DNA from: Ralstonia sp. UNC404CL21Col
Lineage (GTDB): Bacteria; Pseudomonadota; Gammaproteobacteria; Burkholderiales; Burkholderiaceae
NCBI RefSeq assembly: GCF_000620465.1
Contig: NZ_JIBE01000003.1
Coordinates: 744,001-808,000, forward strand
Length of the DNA stretch: 64,000 nt
Reading direction: 5' to 3'
Shown one piece after another: positions 55,546-64,000 of this stretch (positions are counted from its first letter, which is position 1; each line of letters begins with the position of its first letter). The notes below the pieces were generated by a model. The model ran no database searches, was not told the DNA's origin, and saw only the letters and a list, made by a program, of their open reading frames with translations. The translations under genes were made by a program, and so were the position numbers.

Positions 55546-56214
55546 ATGCCGCAAGACCGCCACCTGATCCTCTACCACTCGCCACGCAGCCGCTCGCGGG
55601 GCGCGCGCATGCTGCTCGAAGAACTCGGCGCCGACTACGAGGTGCATGCCTTCGACCTGACCACCGGCGAGCACAAGAGCCCGGCGTTTCTCGCCATCAA
55701 CCCGCTGGGCAAGGTGCCGACACTGCGCCACGGCGATGAAGTCATCACCGAGCAGGTGGCGGTGTATCTGTATGCGGCGGAGCTGTATCCGGAAGCCGGG
55801 CTGTCACCGGCGGTGGGCGATCCGCTGCGCGGCGCGTACCTGCGCTGGATGGCGTTTTATGGTGCGTGCTTCGAGCCGGCCATTGTGGATCGCTCGATGA
55901 AGCGCGAGCCGGCCGCGTACTCGATGTCGCCGTATGGCAACTTCGACGCCATGCTCGGCACGCTCACGGCGCAACTGGAGAAAGGGCCCTACCTGCTGGG
56001 CGAACGCTTTACCGCGGCGGATGTGCTGTGGGCAGCGGCGCTCGGCTGGACCACGATGTTCAAGCTCATCCCAGAGACGCCGCTGGTGCGTGGCTACATT
56101 GACCGCGTCATGGCGCGGCCCGCCATGACGCGCGCGCAAGCCGCCGACCTTGCGCTTGCCGAAGCGCAGGACAAAGCAAAGGCCGAGGCAACAAACGCCG
56201 CCCCGGACTCTTGA
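55546..56214 (+). CDS. Glutathione S-transferase family protein
   Basis: 222 residues: thioredoxin-like N-domain (LYHSPRSRSRGARMLLEELGADYEVHAFDL ... NPLGKVPTLRHGDEVITEQVAVYLYAAE) and helical C-domain (FTAADVLWAAALGWTTMFKL). SPRS at the N-terminus resembles the Ser active site of bacterial GSTs. ATG 55546 follows CCGGAG. Substrate unknown; stands beside the c-di-GMP enzyme without operon evidence. Confidence 0.9.
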   Translation: MPQDRHLILYHSPRSRSRGARMLLEELGADYEVHAFDLTTGEHKSPAFLAINPLGKVPTLRHGDEVITEQVAVYLYAAELYPEAGLSPAVGDPLRGAYLRWMAFYGACFEPAIVDRSMKREPAAYSMSPYGNFDAMLGTLTAQLEKGPYLLGERFTAADVLWAAALGWTTMFKLIPETPLVRGYIDRVMARPAMTRAQAADLALAEAQDKAKAEATNAAPDS

Positions 56215-56262
56215 CGCGCAACTACGTACTTCTAGCGTACTGCGTGACTGAACGACTGTGCT

Positions 56263-58089
56263 TTAGTGCGAGAGGCGGAACTGCCCCACTGCCTCGTTCA
56301 GGTTGTGGGCTTGTTCCTCGAGCGACTCCGCAGCGGCAGCGGCCTGCTCCACCAGCGCGGCGTTCTGCTGCGTCACCTGGTCCATCTGGTTGACGGCCTG
56401 GTTGACCTGTTCGATGCCGCTGCTCTGCTCTTCCGACGCCGACGAAATCTCGCCCATGATGTCGGTCACGCGCTTCACCGCATCGACAATCTCGGCCATC
56501 GTCACACCCGCCTGGTCGACAAGTGCTGTGCCGTTGGAGACGCGATCCACCGAGTCGCTGATCAGTGCCTTGATCTCTTTCGCGGCACCGGCTGAACGCT
56601 GGGCAAGGCTGCGCACTTCGCTGGCCACCACCGCAAAGCCCCGGCCTTGCTCGCCGGCACGTGCCGCTTCCACCGCGGCGTTCAGCGCCAGGATGTTGGT
56701 CTGGAACGCGATGCTTTCGATCACGCCGATGATGTCGGCAATCTTCTTGCTGCTCTCGTTGATGCCGCCCATGGTCTGCACGACCTGGCCGACCACATCG
56801 CCGCCGCGCGTGGCAACGTCCGACGCCGTCACGGCAAGCTGGCTGGCCTGACGCGCGTTGTCGGCGTTCTGCTTCACGATGCTCGTCAGCTCTTCCATGC
56901 TCGATGCGGTTTCTTCCAGCGAGCTGGCTTGCTCTTCCGTACGCTGCGAGAGGTCTGCGTTGCCGGCGGCAATTTCCTGCGCGGCCGAGCGCACCGAATC
57001 GCTGCCCAGGCGGATCTGCTGCATCACCGCGGTGAGCTTGTCAGCGAAGGTATTGAACGAACGCGCGATCTGGGCGACTTCGTCTTCGCCGTCGGACGGC
57101 AAACGCTTGGTGAGGTCGCCGCTGCCCGAGCCGATGTCGTCCATGGCATCGCGGATCATCGACAGGCGGCGGAACGCGCGTGCCGTCATCGCGCCCACGA
57201 TGAGTGCCGCAACGATGGCCACACCCACCAGCGCGCCAATCGACGTCATCACCAGCGAGCGCATGCCGGCCGTGGCGTCAGACTTGTCCAGGGCCACGAC
57301 CAGGCCCCAGTCGGTGCCCTTCACGCCCTGGCGGTAGAGCAGCTTGGGCGCGCCATCCACCGACACTTCCACCGGCTTCTCTGCCTGCGCCAGCGATGCC
57401 AGCGTGGCTTCGTTCAGTCCGGCCGACAGATCGGTCGCCGGCTTGAGGGTCAGCTTGTCATTCGGATGCGCCACGATCTTGCCGGCCGCATTGACCAGGA
57501 AGCCGAAGCTGGCCTGCGTCGGATGAATGGCCTTGACGTTGGCGATCACGCTGTCCATTGCCACGTCGCCGCCGATCACGCCCTTGAGCGTGCTGCCTTC
57601 CAGGATGGGCACGGCGAAGGTCACCACGAGCTGGCCGGTGCTGGCGCTCACGTACGGCGGCGTCACCACGGGCTTGCCCGCATCCACGGCTTGCTTGTAC
57701 CAGGGGCGGGCGGTCGGATCGTACGTCGGCGGAATGCCTTCGGGGTTGGAGAATTTGTACGACTTGTCGGGATAGCCGACGTAGACGTTGATGAAGCCGC
57801 CCGCCTTGTGCACGGCCTTGAAGACCGGAATCGGATCGGCGGACACCGCCACGTCCTGCAGCGACACCATCATCTGTGTCTTGGAAGCCACCCAGTCGTC
57901 GATGCCCGCAATGTGGCCACGTGCGACGGACTGGAGGTTCTGGCGAATGGACTCTTCGTTGTACGAACGAGTCACGAGATAGTTGAGACCGCCAGCGAAG
58001 GTCAATGCGCCGACCACGATGGCAACGCAGGTCAGCAAAATGCGAGTACGGATGGATGCAAGCACGGTATGGTTTCCTACGAAGCCCAT
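56263..58089 (-). CDS. Methyl-accepting chemotaxis protein with dCache sensor
   Basis: 608 residues: N-terminal helix ([26 protein letters not shown]), a periplasmic dCache sensor (about 45-275; [58 protein letters not shown]), second helix ([19 protein letters not shown]), HAMP, and the signalling domain with the hairpin tip [43 protein letters not shown]. It reports a small organic ligand to CheA. ATG 58089 (MGFVGNHTV). No CheR/CheB pentapeptide at the C-terminus (ends GQFRLSH). Confidence 0.95.
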   Translation of the reverse strand: MGFVGNHTVLASIRTRILLTCVAIVVGALTFAGGLNYLVTRSYNEESIRQNLQSVARGHIAGIDDWVASKTQMMVSLQDVAVSADPIPVFKAVHKAGGFINVYVGYPDKSYKFSNPEGIPPTYDPTARPWYKQAVDAGKPVVTPPYVSASTGQLVVTFAVPILEGSTLKGVIGGDVAMDSVIANVKAIHPTQASFGFLVNAAGKIVAHPNDKLTLKPATDLSAGLNEATLASLAQAEKPVEVSVDGAPKLLYRQGVKGTDWGLVVALDKSDATAGMRSLVMTSIGALVGVAIVAALIVGAMTARAFRRLSMIRDAMDDIGSGSGDLTKRLPSDGEDEVAQIARSFNTFADKLTAVMQQIRLGSDSVRSAAQEIAAGNADLSQRTEEQASSLEETASSMEELTSIVKQNADNARQASQLAVTASDVATRGGDVVGQVVQTMGGINESSKKIADIIGVIESIAFQTNILALNAAVEAARAGEQGRGFAVVASEVRSLAQRSAGAAKEIKALISDSVDRVSNGTALVDQAGVTMAEIVDAVKRVTDIMGEISSASEEQSSGIEQVNQAVNQMDQVTQQNAALVEQAAAAAESLEEQAHNLNEAVGQFRLSH

Positions 58090-58210
58090 GGCGGGGGTTC
58101 CGCCATGTAAGGCATGCGGCACGCGGCCCTGTCGGCCTGCCGTCGCACAAGAAACGGCCGTCGTAAGAAAATCTGAAGTCTGATGTGTGGAACATGACGT
58201 GGCTGTCACG

Positions 58211-58237
58211 TTGCCCGAGCAGCCAACGTTCTACAAT
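58211..58237 (+). promoter_or_regulatory. Possible frmA promoter
   Basis: TTGCCC-N15-TACAAT lies about 55 bp upstream of the frmA start. The spacing is short, so this is a weak call. Confidence 0.3.
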
Positions 58238-58293
58238 CGCCCTCCCTACGCTGCCCAGGTCGGGCAGGCTCCACTTCAAGAAAAGGAATGCGC

Positions 58294-59400
58294 ATGAAAA
58301 CGAAAGCCGCCATCGCCTGGAAAGCCGGTGCTCCGCTCACCGTGGAAGAAGTCGACCTGCAAGGCCCACGTGCCGGCGAGGTGCTCGTCGAGATCAAGGC
58401 GACCGGCATCTGCCATACCGATTACTACACGCTCTCGGGCGCCGACCCGGAAGGCATCTTCCCGGCGATCCTCGGCCATGAAGGCGCGGGCGTGGTGCTA
58501 GAGGTGGGCGCGGGCGTGACGTCATTGAAAGCGGGCGACCACGTGATTCCGCTTTACACACCGGAATGCCGCCAGTGCAAGTTCTGCCTGTCGCGCAAGA
58601 CGAACCTGTGTCAGGCGATTCGCGCCACGCAGGGCAAGGGCCTGATGCCGGACGGCACGTCGCGCTTCTCGCTCGATGGCAAGCCACTGTTCCACTACAT
58701 GGGCACGTCAACGTTTGCGAATCACATCGTGGTGCCCGAGATTGCGCTGGCGAAGATCCGCCCCGACGCACCGTTCGACAAGGTCTGCTACATCGGCTGC
58801 GGCGTGACGACGGGCGTGGGCGCGGTGGTCTACACGGCCAAGGTGGAAGCCGGCGCCAACGTGGTCGTGTTCGGCCTGGGCGGCATCGGCCTGAACGTGA
58901 TCCAGGGCGCCAAGATGGTGGGGGCCGACAAGATCATCGGCGTGGACCTGAACCCCGCGCGCGAGGCGATGGCACGCAAGTTCGGCATGACGCATTTCAT
59001 CAACCCCAACGATGTGGAAAACGTGGTGGACCACATCGTCCAACTCACCGACGGCGGCGCGGATTACTCGTTCGAATGCATCGGCAACACAAAGGTCATG
59101 CGCCAGGCGCTGGAGTGCACGCACAAGGGCTGGGGCCAGTCGATCATTATCGGCGTGGCCGAGGCCGGCGCAGAGATCAGCACACGCCCGTTCCAGCTCG
59201 TGACGGGGCGTGAGTGGAAGGGTTCCGCATTCGGCGGCGCGCGCGGCCGCACGGACGTGCCGAAGATCGTCGACTGGTACATGGAAGGCAAGCTCAACAT
59301 CGACGACCTGATCACGCACACGCTGCCGCTGGAGCGCATCAACGAAGGCTTCGACCTGATGAAGCGCGGTGAGTCGATCCGTTCGGTCGTGCTGTACTGA
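58294..59400 (+). CDS. frmA: S-(hydroxymethyl)glutathione dehydrogenase (class III ADH)
   Basis: 368-residue zinc-dependent class III alcohol dehydrogenase. Zinc and cofactor sites: [22 protein letters not shown], structural zinc cysteines [55 protein letters not shown], and the [29 protein letters not shown] region. Oxidises S-hydroxymethylglutathione formed from formaldehyde. ATG 58294 has AAGGA seven bases upstream; the ATG two codons earlier is too close. fghA follows at 22 bases, forming the usual formaldehyde-detoxification pair. Confidence 0.96.
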   Translation: MKTKAAIAWKAGAPLTVEEVDLQGPRAGEVLVEIKATGICHTDYYTLSGADPEGIFPAILGHEGAGVVLEVGAGVTSLKAGDHVIPLYTPECRQCKFCLSRKTNLCQAIRATQGKGLMPDGTSRFSLDGKPLFHYMGTSTFANHIVVPEIALAKIRPDAPFDKVCYIGCGVTTGVGAVVYTAKVEAGANVVVFGLGGIGLNVIQGAKMVGADKIIGVDLNPAREAMARKFGMTHFINPNDVENVVDHIVQLTDGGADYSFECIGNTKVMRQALECTHKGWGQSIIIGVAEAGAEISTRPFQLVTGREWKGSAFGGARGRTDVPKIVDWYMEGKLNIDDLITHTLPLERINEGFDLMKRGESIRSVVLY

Positions 59401-59422
59401 GCGTTGAAGACGGAGCCCAGCG

Positions 59423-60286
59423 ATGACAATCCCGGTACCCGCACTTGAACTGCTTTCCGAGCATGCCTGCTTTGGCGGCGTGCAGCGCTTTTATCGGCAT
59501 GCCTCGACGGCGATCGGACTGCCGATGCGCTTCTCGGTCTACCTGCCGCCGCAGGCGCTGGCCGGCACGCGGTGCCCTGCGCTGTTCTATCTGGCCGGGC
59601 TGACGTCTACGGAAGAGACGTTCGCCATCAAGGCCGGCGCGCAACGCGTGGCCGCCCGCGAGGGGCTTATCCTGATCGGGCCCGACACCAGCCCGCGCGG
59701 CGCAAACGTCCCCGGGGAAGCGGACCACTGGGATTTCGGCGTCGCCGCCGGTTTTTATCTGGACGCGACGCAGGCCCCGTGGCGCGAGCACTACCGCATG
59801 GAAAGCTACATTGCCGACGAGCTGCACCACATCGCGCGCGTAGCGTTTCCCGTGGCAGCCGGACGCATCGGAATCTTTGGGCATTCGATGGGCGGCCACG
59901 GCGCGTTGACGCTGGCCCTGCGGCATCGGGAGCGCTTTGCTTCGGTGTCGGCGTTTGCACCCATCGCACATCCGTCGGTATGCCCGTGGGGCATCAAGGC
60001 CTTCACCGGGTATCTCGGGGAGGACCGCGCCGCCTGGGCGGCGCACGACGCCACGCAATTGATGCGGCTGGCCTCATGCCCGTTTCCGGGCGGCATCCTG
60101 ATCGATCAAGGCGAGGCCGACAAATTTCTCGCCGAGCAGTTGTATCCGGAAGACTTTGCCGCCGCGTGTGCCGCAGCCGGGCAGCCGCTGCAACTGCGCC
60201 GCCACCCCGGCTACGACCACGGCTACTACTTCATCGAGACCTTCATCGAAGATCACCTGCTGCATCACGCAGCGCAACTGCGTTAG
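59423..60286 (+). CDS. fghA: S-formylglutathione hydrolase
   Basis: 287-residue serine hydrolase of the esterase D type: LLSEHACFGGVQRFYRHAS, LFYLAGLTSTEETFAIKAG, GHSMGGHGALTLALR with nucleophile Ser155, and the catalytic Asp/His region (LIDQGEADKFL ... HPGYDHGYYFI). It releases formate and glutathione from S-formylglutathione, the step after FrmA. It lies 22 bases downstream of frmA in one operon; no frmR repressor gene is present. Confidence 0.95.
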   Translation: MTIPVPALELLSEHACFGGVQRFYRHASTAIGLPMRFSVYLPPQALAGTRCPALFYLAGLTSTEETFAIKAGAQRVAAREGLILIGPDTSPRGANVPGEADHWDFGVAAGFYLDATQAPWREHYRMESYIADELHHIARVAFPVAAGRIGIFGHSMGGHGALTLALRHRERFASVSAFAPIAHPSVCPWGIKAFTGYLGEDRAAWAAHDATQLMRLASCPFPGGILIDQGEADKFLAEQLYPEDFAAACAAAGQPLQLRRHPGYDHGYYFIETFIEDHLLHHAAQLR

Positions 60287-60304
60287 CAGCAGGTTAGCGG
60301 GCGG

Positions 60305-60829
60305 TTAGCGGCCGCTCCCACCGCCGCTGCCGCCCGCGGCCCCGCCGGCGCCCCCGCTGCCTGCTCCGCCACCGACGCCGCCACCGACACCGCCCGAGCC
60401 GGCAGCACCGCCGCCATTACCGCCGCCATTACCCCCGCCCGGCGCGCCCATCGAGCCGCCGGTACCAGGGGCGCCGACCCCGACCCCGCCCGAACCGCCG
60501 CCGGTCGTGCTGCCGGTCGAATCGTTCGCACTGCCGCCATAGCCGCCGCTGGAACCGGAGCGCGACGATGTATTGCCGGAGCGCCCTTGCTTGCCGGTGG
60601 CATTGCGATTACGGGTGGCGTCCCGGCCGCTGCCCGTCGAGCCGCCATTGACGGCGGTGCCCCCCGTGCCCGTGGCCGTTGCGTCGGTGCTGGTACCGCC
60701 GGCCGGCGACATGGTGCTGCCCCCGGCCGTGCTGTTGGATTGGGCCGACCCCGTCTGGGCATACGCCGCCGCGGTACCGCCTGCCAGCGCCAGCGCGACT
60801 ACAAGAGAAGATGCACGGAGATACGTCAT
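60305..60829 (-). CDS. Secreted glycine-rich protein
   Basis: 174 residues: a signal peptide (MTYLRASSLVVALALAGGTAAAYAQ) and then a long low-complexity region of Gly, Ser, Thr, Asn and Ala (GSTMSPAGGTSTDATATGTGG, SGSSGGYGGSANDSTGSTTGG, GGNGGGNGGGAAGSGG). No domain beyond the signal. ATG 60829 follows GGAGCCATTC. It may be a surface or extracellular filament-type protein. It converges on fghA. Confidence 0.75.
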   Translation of the reverse strand: MTYLRASSLVVALALAGGTAAAYAQTGSAQSNSTAGGSTMSPAGGTSTDATATGTGGTAVNGGSTGSGRDATRNRNATGKQGRSGNTSSRSGSSGGYGGSANDSTGSTTGGGSGGVGVGAPGTGGSMGAPGGGNGGGNGGGAAGSGGVGGGVGGGAGSGGAGGAAGGSGGGSGR

Positions 60830-60972
60830 GAATGGCTCCTTTGAGGTTGAGGATGTGCCCCTCCAACTCAGCAAGGGCCGTTCCGCCATCACCCGGCGCC
60901 ATCGTCGAACGCGCTGATTGGCGGGATATTTGCTTGTGACCGTGCGTCAAAATGCGGAAGCCGGCACTCAGC

Positions 60973-60998
60973 TATACATTCAACCCTGTATGTATAAT
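60973..60998 (+). promoter_or_regulatory. pqiA promoter with palindromic operator candidate
   Basis: A -10 box TATAAT (60993-60998) overlaps the right arm of TATACAT-N10-ATGTATA, a 7-bp perfect dyad. A repressor bound here would block the pqi promoter. No clear -35 element is seen. Confidence 0.5.
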
Positions 60999-61066
60999 CG
61001 CCTGCCCAACTGTCGGTGCGCCGTCCCGCGTGAATTCAACGCTGCCGCTGCGCCTTCAGCCCGACG

Positions 61067-61846
61067 ATGGAGCTGTTAACCGTGAAATTCCCCTTCCCGC
61101 TGCCGCGATCATGGCGCGCAGCGGGCGATGCCCTCGACGCCAAGGCCGCCCCGGTCGCGCAACCGCTGCCGGGCGACCCGGATGCCTGGATCGCCTGCGA
61201 GCATTGCGACACCCTGCATCGCCACGAAGTCATTGCGCTCGATGAAGAGGCGCACTGCACGCGCTGCGGCGTGAAGCTGTACCGCAACCAGAGCGAGCGG
61301 CTGTCGGTGCTGCTGCCGCTGGTGGTGACGGGCCTCATCGTCTACATCGTCGCGAACATCTTTCCGATTGCCGAGATGAACGGCGGCGGCAACCGGCACG
61401 CCACCACGCTGTGGGGTGCCATCGTGGCGCTGTATGACTACGACATGCTGTTCGCTGCCGTGCTGGTGGCGCTCACCACGGTGTTTTTCCCGCTGATGTA
61501 CATGTCGGTGCTGGCGCCGCTGCTCATCGCGCGATGGCGCGGGCGGCAACATCCGGCCGCCGCGCTGGTGCTGCGCGCGGCAGCGTTGATTCGCCCGTGG
61601 GCGATGGTCGAGATCTTCATGCTGGGCGTGGTGGTGGCGCTCATCAAAGTCGCGCGCATGGTGTCGCTGGAAGCCGATGCGGGCCTGTGGGCGTTTGCCG
61701 CGCTGACCGTGTTCCTGACGGTGGCGTTGTCGATCGACCTGCGGCCGTTCTGGCGCGAGATCGGCCTGACGCTGCCGCCGGGCTCGCAAGTGGACGCGCC
61801 CACGGGCGTAGATGCCGCCGCCCGGCCTGGGGAGAAGCGCTCATGA
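61067..61846 (+). CDS. pqiA: PqiA-like membrane protein, first half (PqiA1)
   Basis: 259 residues: a cytoplasmic zinc-ribbon (IACEHCDTLHRHEVIALDEEAHCTRCGVKLY, CxxC...CxxC) and four membrane helices (LPLVVTGLIVYIVANIFPIAEM, LFAAVLVALTTVFFPLMYMSVLAPLLI, IRPWAMVEIFMLGVVVALIKVARMVSL). PqiA proteins work with PqiB and PqiC in inter-membrane lipid transport and envelope stress defence. In E. coli a single PqiA holds two such halves; here the second half is a separate gene whose ATG overlaps this stop (ATGA). Confidence 0.92.
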   Translation: MELLTVKFPFPLPRSWRAAGDALDAKAAPVAQPLPGDPDAWIACEHCDTLHRHEVIALDEEAHCTRCGVKLYRNQSERLSVLLPLVVTGLIVYIVANIFPIAEMNGGGNRHATTLWGAIVALYDYDMLFAAVLVALTTVFFPLMYMSVLAPLLIARWRGRQHPAAALVLRAAALIRPWAMVEIFMLGVVVALIKVARMVSLEADAGLWAFAALTVFLTVALSIDLRPFWREIGLTLPPGSQVDAPTGVDAAARPGEKRS

Positions 61847-62580
61847 GCAGCGCCACCACGCCTGCCTCTGCACAGCCGGCGCAACAAGCCCGCCCGCTGC
61901 GCGCCGCCGCGCATGGCCTGGTGACATGCGAGCGCTGCGGCCTGCTGGCGCGCATGCCCGAATCAGAGGCCGCCACGCGAGCGGTGCTGACCCACGAAGA
62001 CGCGCCCGACGAAACCGCCCCAGCGCCAGTCTGCCCGCGCTGCATGTCGCCCCTGCACGTGCGCAAGCCCGACAGCCTGGCGCGCTGCTGGGCGCTGCTG
62101 ATTGCGGCGGCCGCCATGTACCTGCCGGCCAACCTGCTGCCGGTGATGATTACCGACACCCTCCTCGGCACGCAGCAGGACACCATCATGAGCGGGATCG
62201 TCTACCTCTGGACGTCGGGCTCGTGGCACCTGGCCATCATCGTGTTCATCGCAAGCTTCCTGGTGCCGCTGGCCAAGCTCGGCATCCTCGCGGTGCTGTG
62301 CCTTTCGGTGCAGCAACGCTGGCACTGGAACCCGCGATTGCGCACGCGCCTGTATGCGCTGGTCGAGATCATCGGCCGGTGGTCGATGCTCGATGTGTTT
62401 GTGGTGACGCTGCTCGCAGGTCTTGTGCACCTGTCGACGCTGGCCATCATCAAGCCCGGCCCTGGTGTCGGCCCGTTTGCCGCCGTGGTGGTGCTGACCA
62501 TGTTCGCCGCCCGCTGTTTTGATCCCCGCCTGATCTGGGACGTCATCGACGAGCCCGATCCCGAAGAGACCGATGTATGA
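61843..62580 (+). CDS. pqiA: PqiA-like membrane protein, second half (PqiA2)
   Basis: 245 residues, same fold as the first: zinc-ribbon CERCGLLARM...CPRCMSPLHVRKPDSLARCW and membrane helices (LLIAAAAMYLPANLLPVMIT, WHLAIIVFIASFLVPLAKLGILAVLCLSV, ALVEIIGRWSMLDVFVVTLLAGLVHL). It starts inside the end of the first pqiA gene (ATGA at 61843) and its own stop overlaps the pqiB start the same way, so all three are translationally coupled. Confidence 0.92.
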   Translation: MSSATTPASAQPAQQARPLRAAAHGLVTCERCGLLARMPESEAATRAVLTHEDAPDETAPAPVCPRCMSPLHVRKPDSLARCWALLIAAAAMYLPANLLPVMITDTLLGTQQDTIMSGIVYLWTSGSWHLAIIVFIASFLVPLAKLGILAVLCLSVQQRWHWNPRLRTRLYALVEIIGRWSMLDVFVVTLLAGLVHLSTLAIIKPGPGVGPFAAVVVLTMFAARCFDPRLIWDVIDEPDPEETDV

Positions 62581-64000
62581 CCGACCCCGTCGATAACGAA
62601 AACATTCCCGCGCCGCGCCGCACGAAGCGCAAGCGCTGGCTACCCTCGCTGATCTGGCTGGTGCCGATCGTGGCGCTCGTGGTGGGCGCCACACTCATGG
62701 CGCGGGTGATCCTGGCGCGCGGCGCGCAGGTCACCGTCACGTTCAGCTCGGCCGAGGGCATCGAGGCCGGCAAGACGCGCGTCAAATACAAGAGCGTCGA
62801 TATCGGCGTGGTCAAGGCGGTCGGGCTGACCGACGACCGCTCTGGCGCCGTGGTGCTGATCGAACTGACGCATGACGGCAAGGCGTTTGCTGCATCAGAC
62901 ACGCGCTTCTGGGTGGTGCGCCCGCGCGTGGCTGCGGGCAGCATTTCGGGGCTCGGCACGTTGCTCTCCGGCGCCTATATCGGCGTGGACGGCGGCCGCT
63001 CGCAAGAGAAGAAATCCGTCTTCAGGGGCCTGGACACACCGCCGGCCATCTCGGCCGACGCGCCCGGCAAACAATTCACGCTGCACGCACCCGACCTGGG
63101 CTCGCTCGACATCGGTGCGCCGGTGTATTTCCGTCGCGTGCGCGTGGGCCAGGTGACGGCTTACGACATCGACGCCGACGGCAAGGGCGTGACGTTGCAC
63201 ATCTTCGTCAACGCGCCGTTCGACAAGTTTGTGGCACGCGGCACGCGGTTCTGGAACGCCAGCGGCATCGACCTCAAGCTCGACGCCAATGGGCTGAAGG
63301 TCGATACGCAATCGCTGCTGACCGTGGCGCTCGGCGGCATCGCGTTCCAGACGCCCGAAGAAGCCGATCACGAACCGGCTGCGTCCGACGCGCAGTTCCA
63401 GCTCGTGCGCAACGAAACTGCAGCGTTGAAGGATCCGGAACACCTGTCGCAGACCGTGGTGATGTACTTCCACCGCTCGCTGCGCGGCCTCAACGTGGGG
63501 GCACCGGTGGAGTTCAAGGGCATCAACGTGGGCGAGATCAAATCGATCGGCATCCACTACAGCAAGAAGCGCCACGAGTTCGTGCTGCCCGTGACGGCGA
63601 CGCTGTACCCGACCCGCTTCGGCATGGACATCCGCGACGACAATCCGCAGCACGCCGCCGAAGACGTCCGCACGCAGTTCGACGTGCTGGTGAAGAACGG
63701 CATGCGCGCGCAGCTGAAGAGCGCGAGCCTGCTGACGGGCCAGCAGTTCGTGAACCTCGACTTCATCGACGCGGCCGACCGCGACAAGACCCCGCCGCGC
63801 TTCGGCATGCGCGATCGTGACGGTGCGTACGTCTTCCCGACGGCCGACAACCCGACCGACGACATCGAGGCGCAGATTGCCGGCATCGCCAAGAAGCTCA
63901 ACAAGGTGCCCTTCGAGCAGATCGGACAGGATGTCCACCGCACGCTGACCACGCTCGACGCCACGCTCAAGCAGACCGAGCAGCTGGCCAAGACCGTCAA
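62577..64000 (+). CDS. pqiB: PqiB, MCE-domain protein (3' end outside window)
   Basis: 474 codons are visible before the window ends. One N-terminal membrane helix (WLPSLIWLVPIVALVVGATLMARVIL), then MCE domains: first ITFSSAEGIEAGKTRVKYKSVDIGVVKAV-type (VTVTFSSAEGIEAGKTRVKYK), second GSLDIGAPVYFRRVRVGQVTAYDI, third LRGLNVGAPVEFKGINVGEIKSIGIHY. PqiB forms a tube of MCE rings across the periplasm for lipid movement, working with PqiA and PqiC. ATG 62577 overlaps the pqiA2 stop (ATGA). Confidence 0.92.
   Translation, partial: MTDPVDNENIPAPRRTKRKRWLPSLIWLVPIVALVVGATLMARVILARGAQVTVTFSSAEGIEAGKTRVKYKSVDIGVVKAVGLTDDRSGAVVLIELTHDGKAFAASDTRFWVVRPRVAAGSISGLGTLLSGAYIGVDGGRSQEKKSVFRGLDTPPAISADAPGKQFTLHAPDLGSLDIGAPVYFRRVRVGQVTAYDIDADGKGVTLHIFVNAPFDKFVARGTRFWNASGIDLKLDANGLKVDTQSLLTVALGGIAFQTPEEADHEPAASDAQFQLVRNETAALKDPEHLSQTVVMYFHRSLRGLNVGAPVEFKGINVGEIKSIGIHYSKKRHEFVLPVTATLYPTRFGMDIRDDNPQHAAEDVRTQFDVLVKNGMRAQLKSASLLTGQQFVNLDFIDAADRDKTPPRFGMRDRDGAYVFPTADNPTDDIEAQIAGIAKKLNKVPFEQIGQDVHRTLTTLDATLKQTEQLAKTV

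Noticed and set aside
56647..58110. 487-codon plus-strand frame opposite the chemoreceptor
   Set aside because: The minus-strand MCP hairpin tip is unmistakable.

Overview
The window is GC-rich, densely packed bacterial chromosome. Gene content (CIRCE-controlled groESL, a complete tad pilus locus, CitA-type citrate transport next to a long isocitrate lyase, many LysR regulators, paired pqiA genes) points to a betaproteobacterium of the Burkholderiaceae, most likely Ralstonia. The genus is an inference from protein resemblance; no rRNA or tRNA gene was seen that would settle it.

Layout. 1-5.1 kb: the 3' part of hemL, a roughly 490-bp near-palindromic non-coding element, a DapA-family lyase on the minus strand, and a lemA-TPM-TPM membrane-protein operon. 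5.6-20.05 kb: a tad/Flp pilus locus preceded by a good sigma-54 promoter match. Its order is flp1, flp2, tadV, rcpC, rcpA, a small lipoprotein, tadZ, tadA, tadB, tadC, tadE-like and tadG-like, followed in the same direction by a GT87 / GtrB-like GT2 / GtrA cassette. 20.07-24.7 kb: on the minus strand an M48 peptidase with a DUF898 protein, then groEL-groES with terminator, sigma-32/sigma-70-like promoter and CIRCE. 24.7-25.7 kb is gene-poor. 25.7-31.4 kb is a run of small envelope and stress-type genes (AI-2E permease, Crp-like regulator, PRC-barrel, CsbD, DUF3309, SPFH, glycine-zipper lipoprotein).

32-44 kb is a mosaic of transport and regulator/target pairs: an NRAMP-related transporter, LysR/SDR/RidA, TetR/NTF2-like with three palindromic operators, a 12-unit 21-bp minisatellite, LysR/NmrA, a diguanylate cyclase, a glycoside-hydrolase-like lipoprotein and a LysR. 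44-48 kb carries citrate metabolism: an orphan periplasmic binding protein, a CitA symporter and isocitrate lyase. 48.4-51.7 kb holds an epimerase-type protein divergent from an acetoacetate-decarboxylase-family gene and a saccharopine-dehydrogenase-like gene; both divergent promoters have the 19-bp spacing and dyads of MerR-type promoters. 51.7-64 kb: AI-2E permease, ABM-domain protein, second diguanylate cyclase, GST, chemoreceptor, formaldehyde detoxification pair (frmA-fghA), a glycine-rich secreted protein, and pqiA-pqiA-pqiB running off the right edge.

The most interesting items are the large palindromic element, the sigma-54-preceded tad locus with its attached glycosyl-transfer cassette, the minisatellite open in three frames, and the divergent MerR-type promoter pair without a regulator gene in view. 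I found no CRISPR array, integrated prophage, transposase, rRNA or tRNA.
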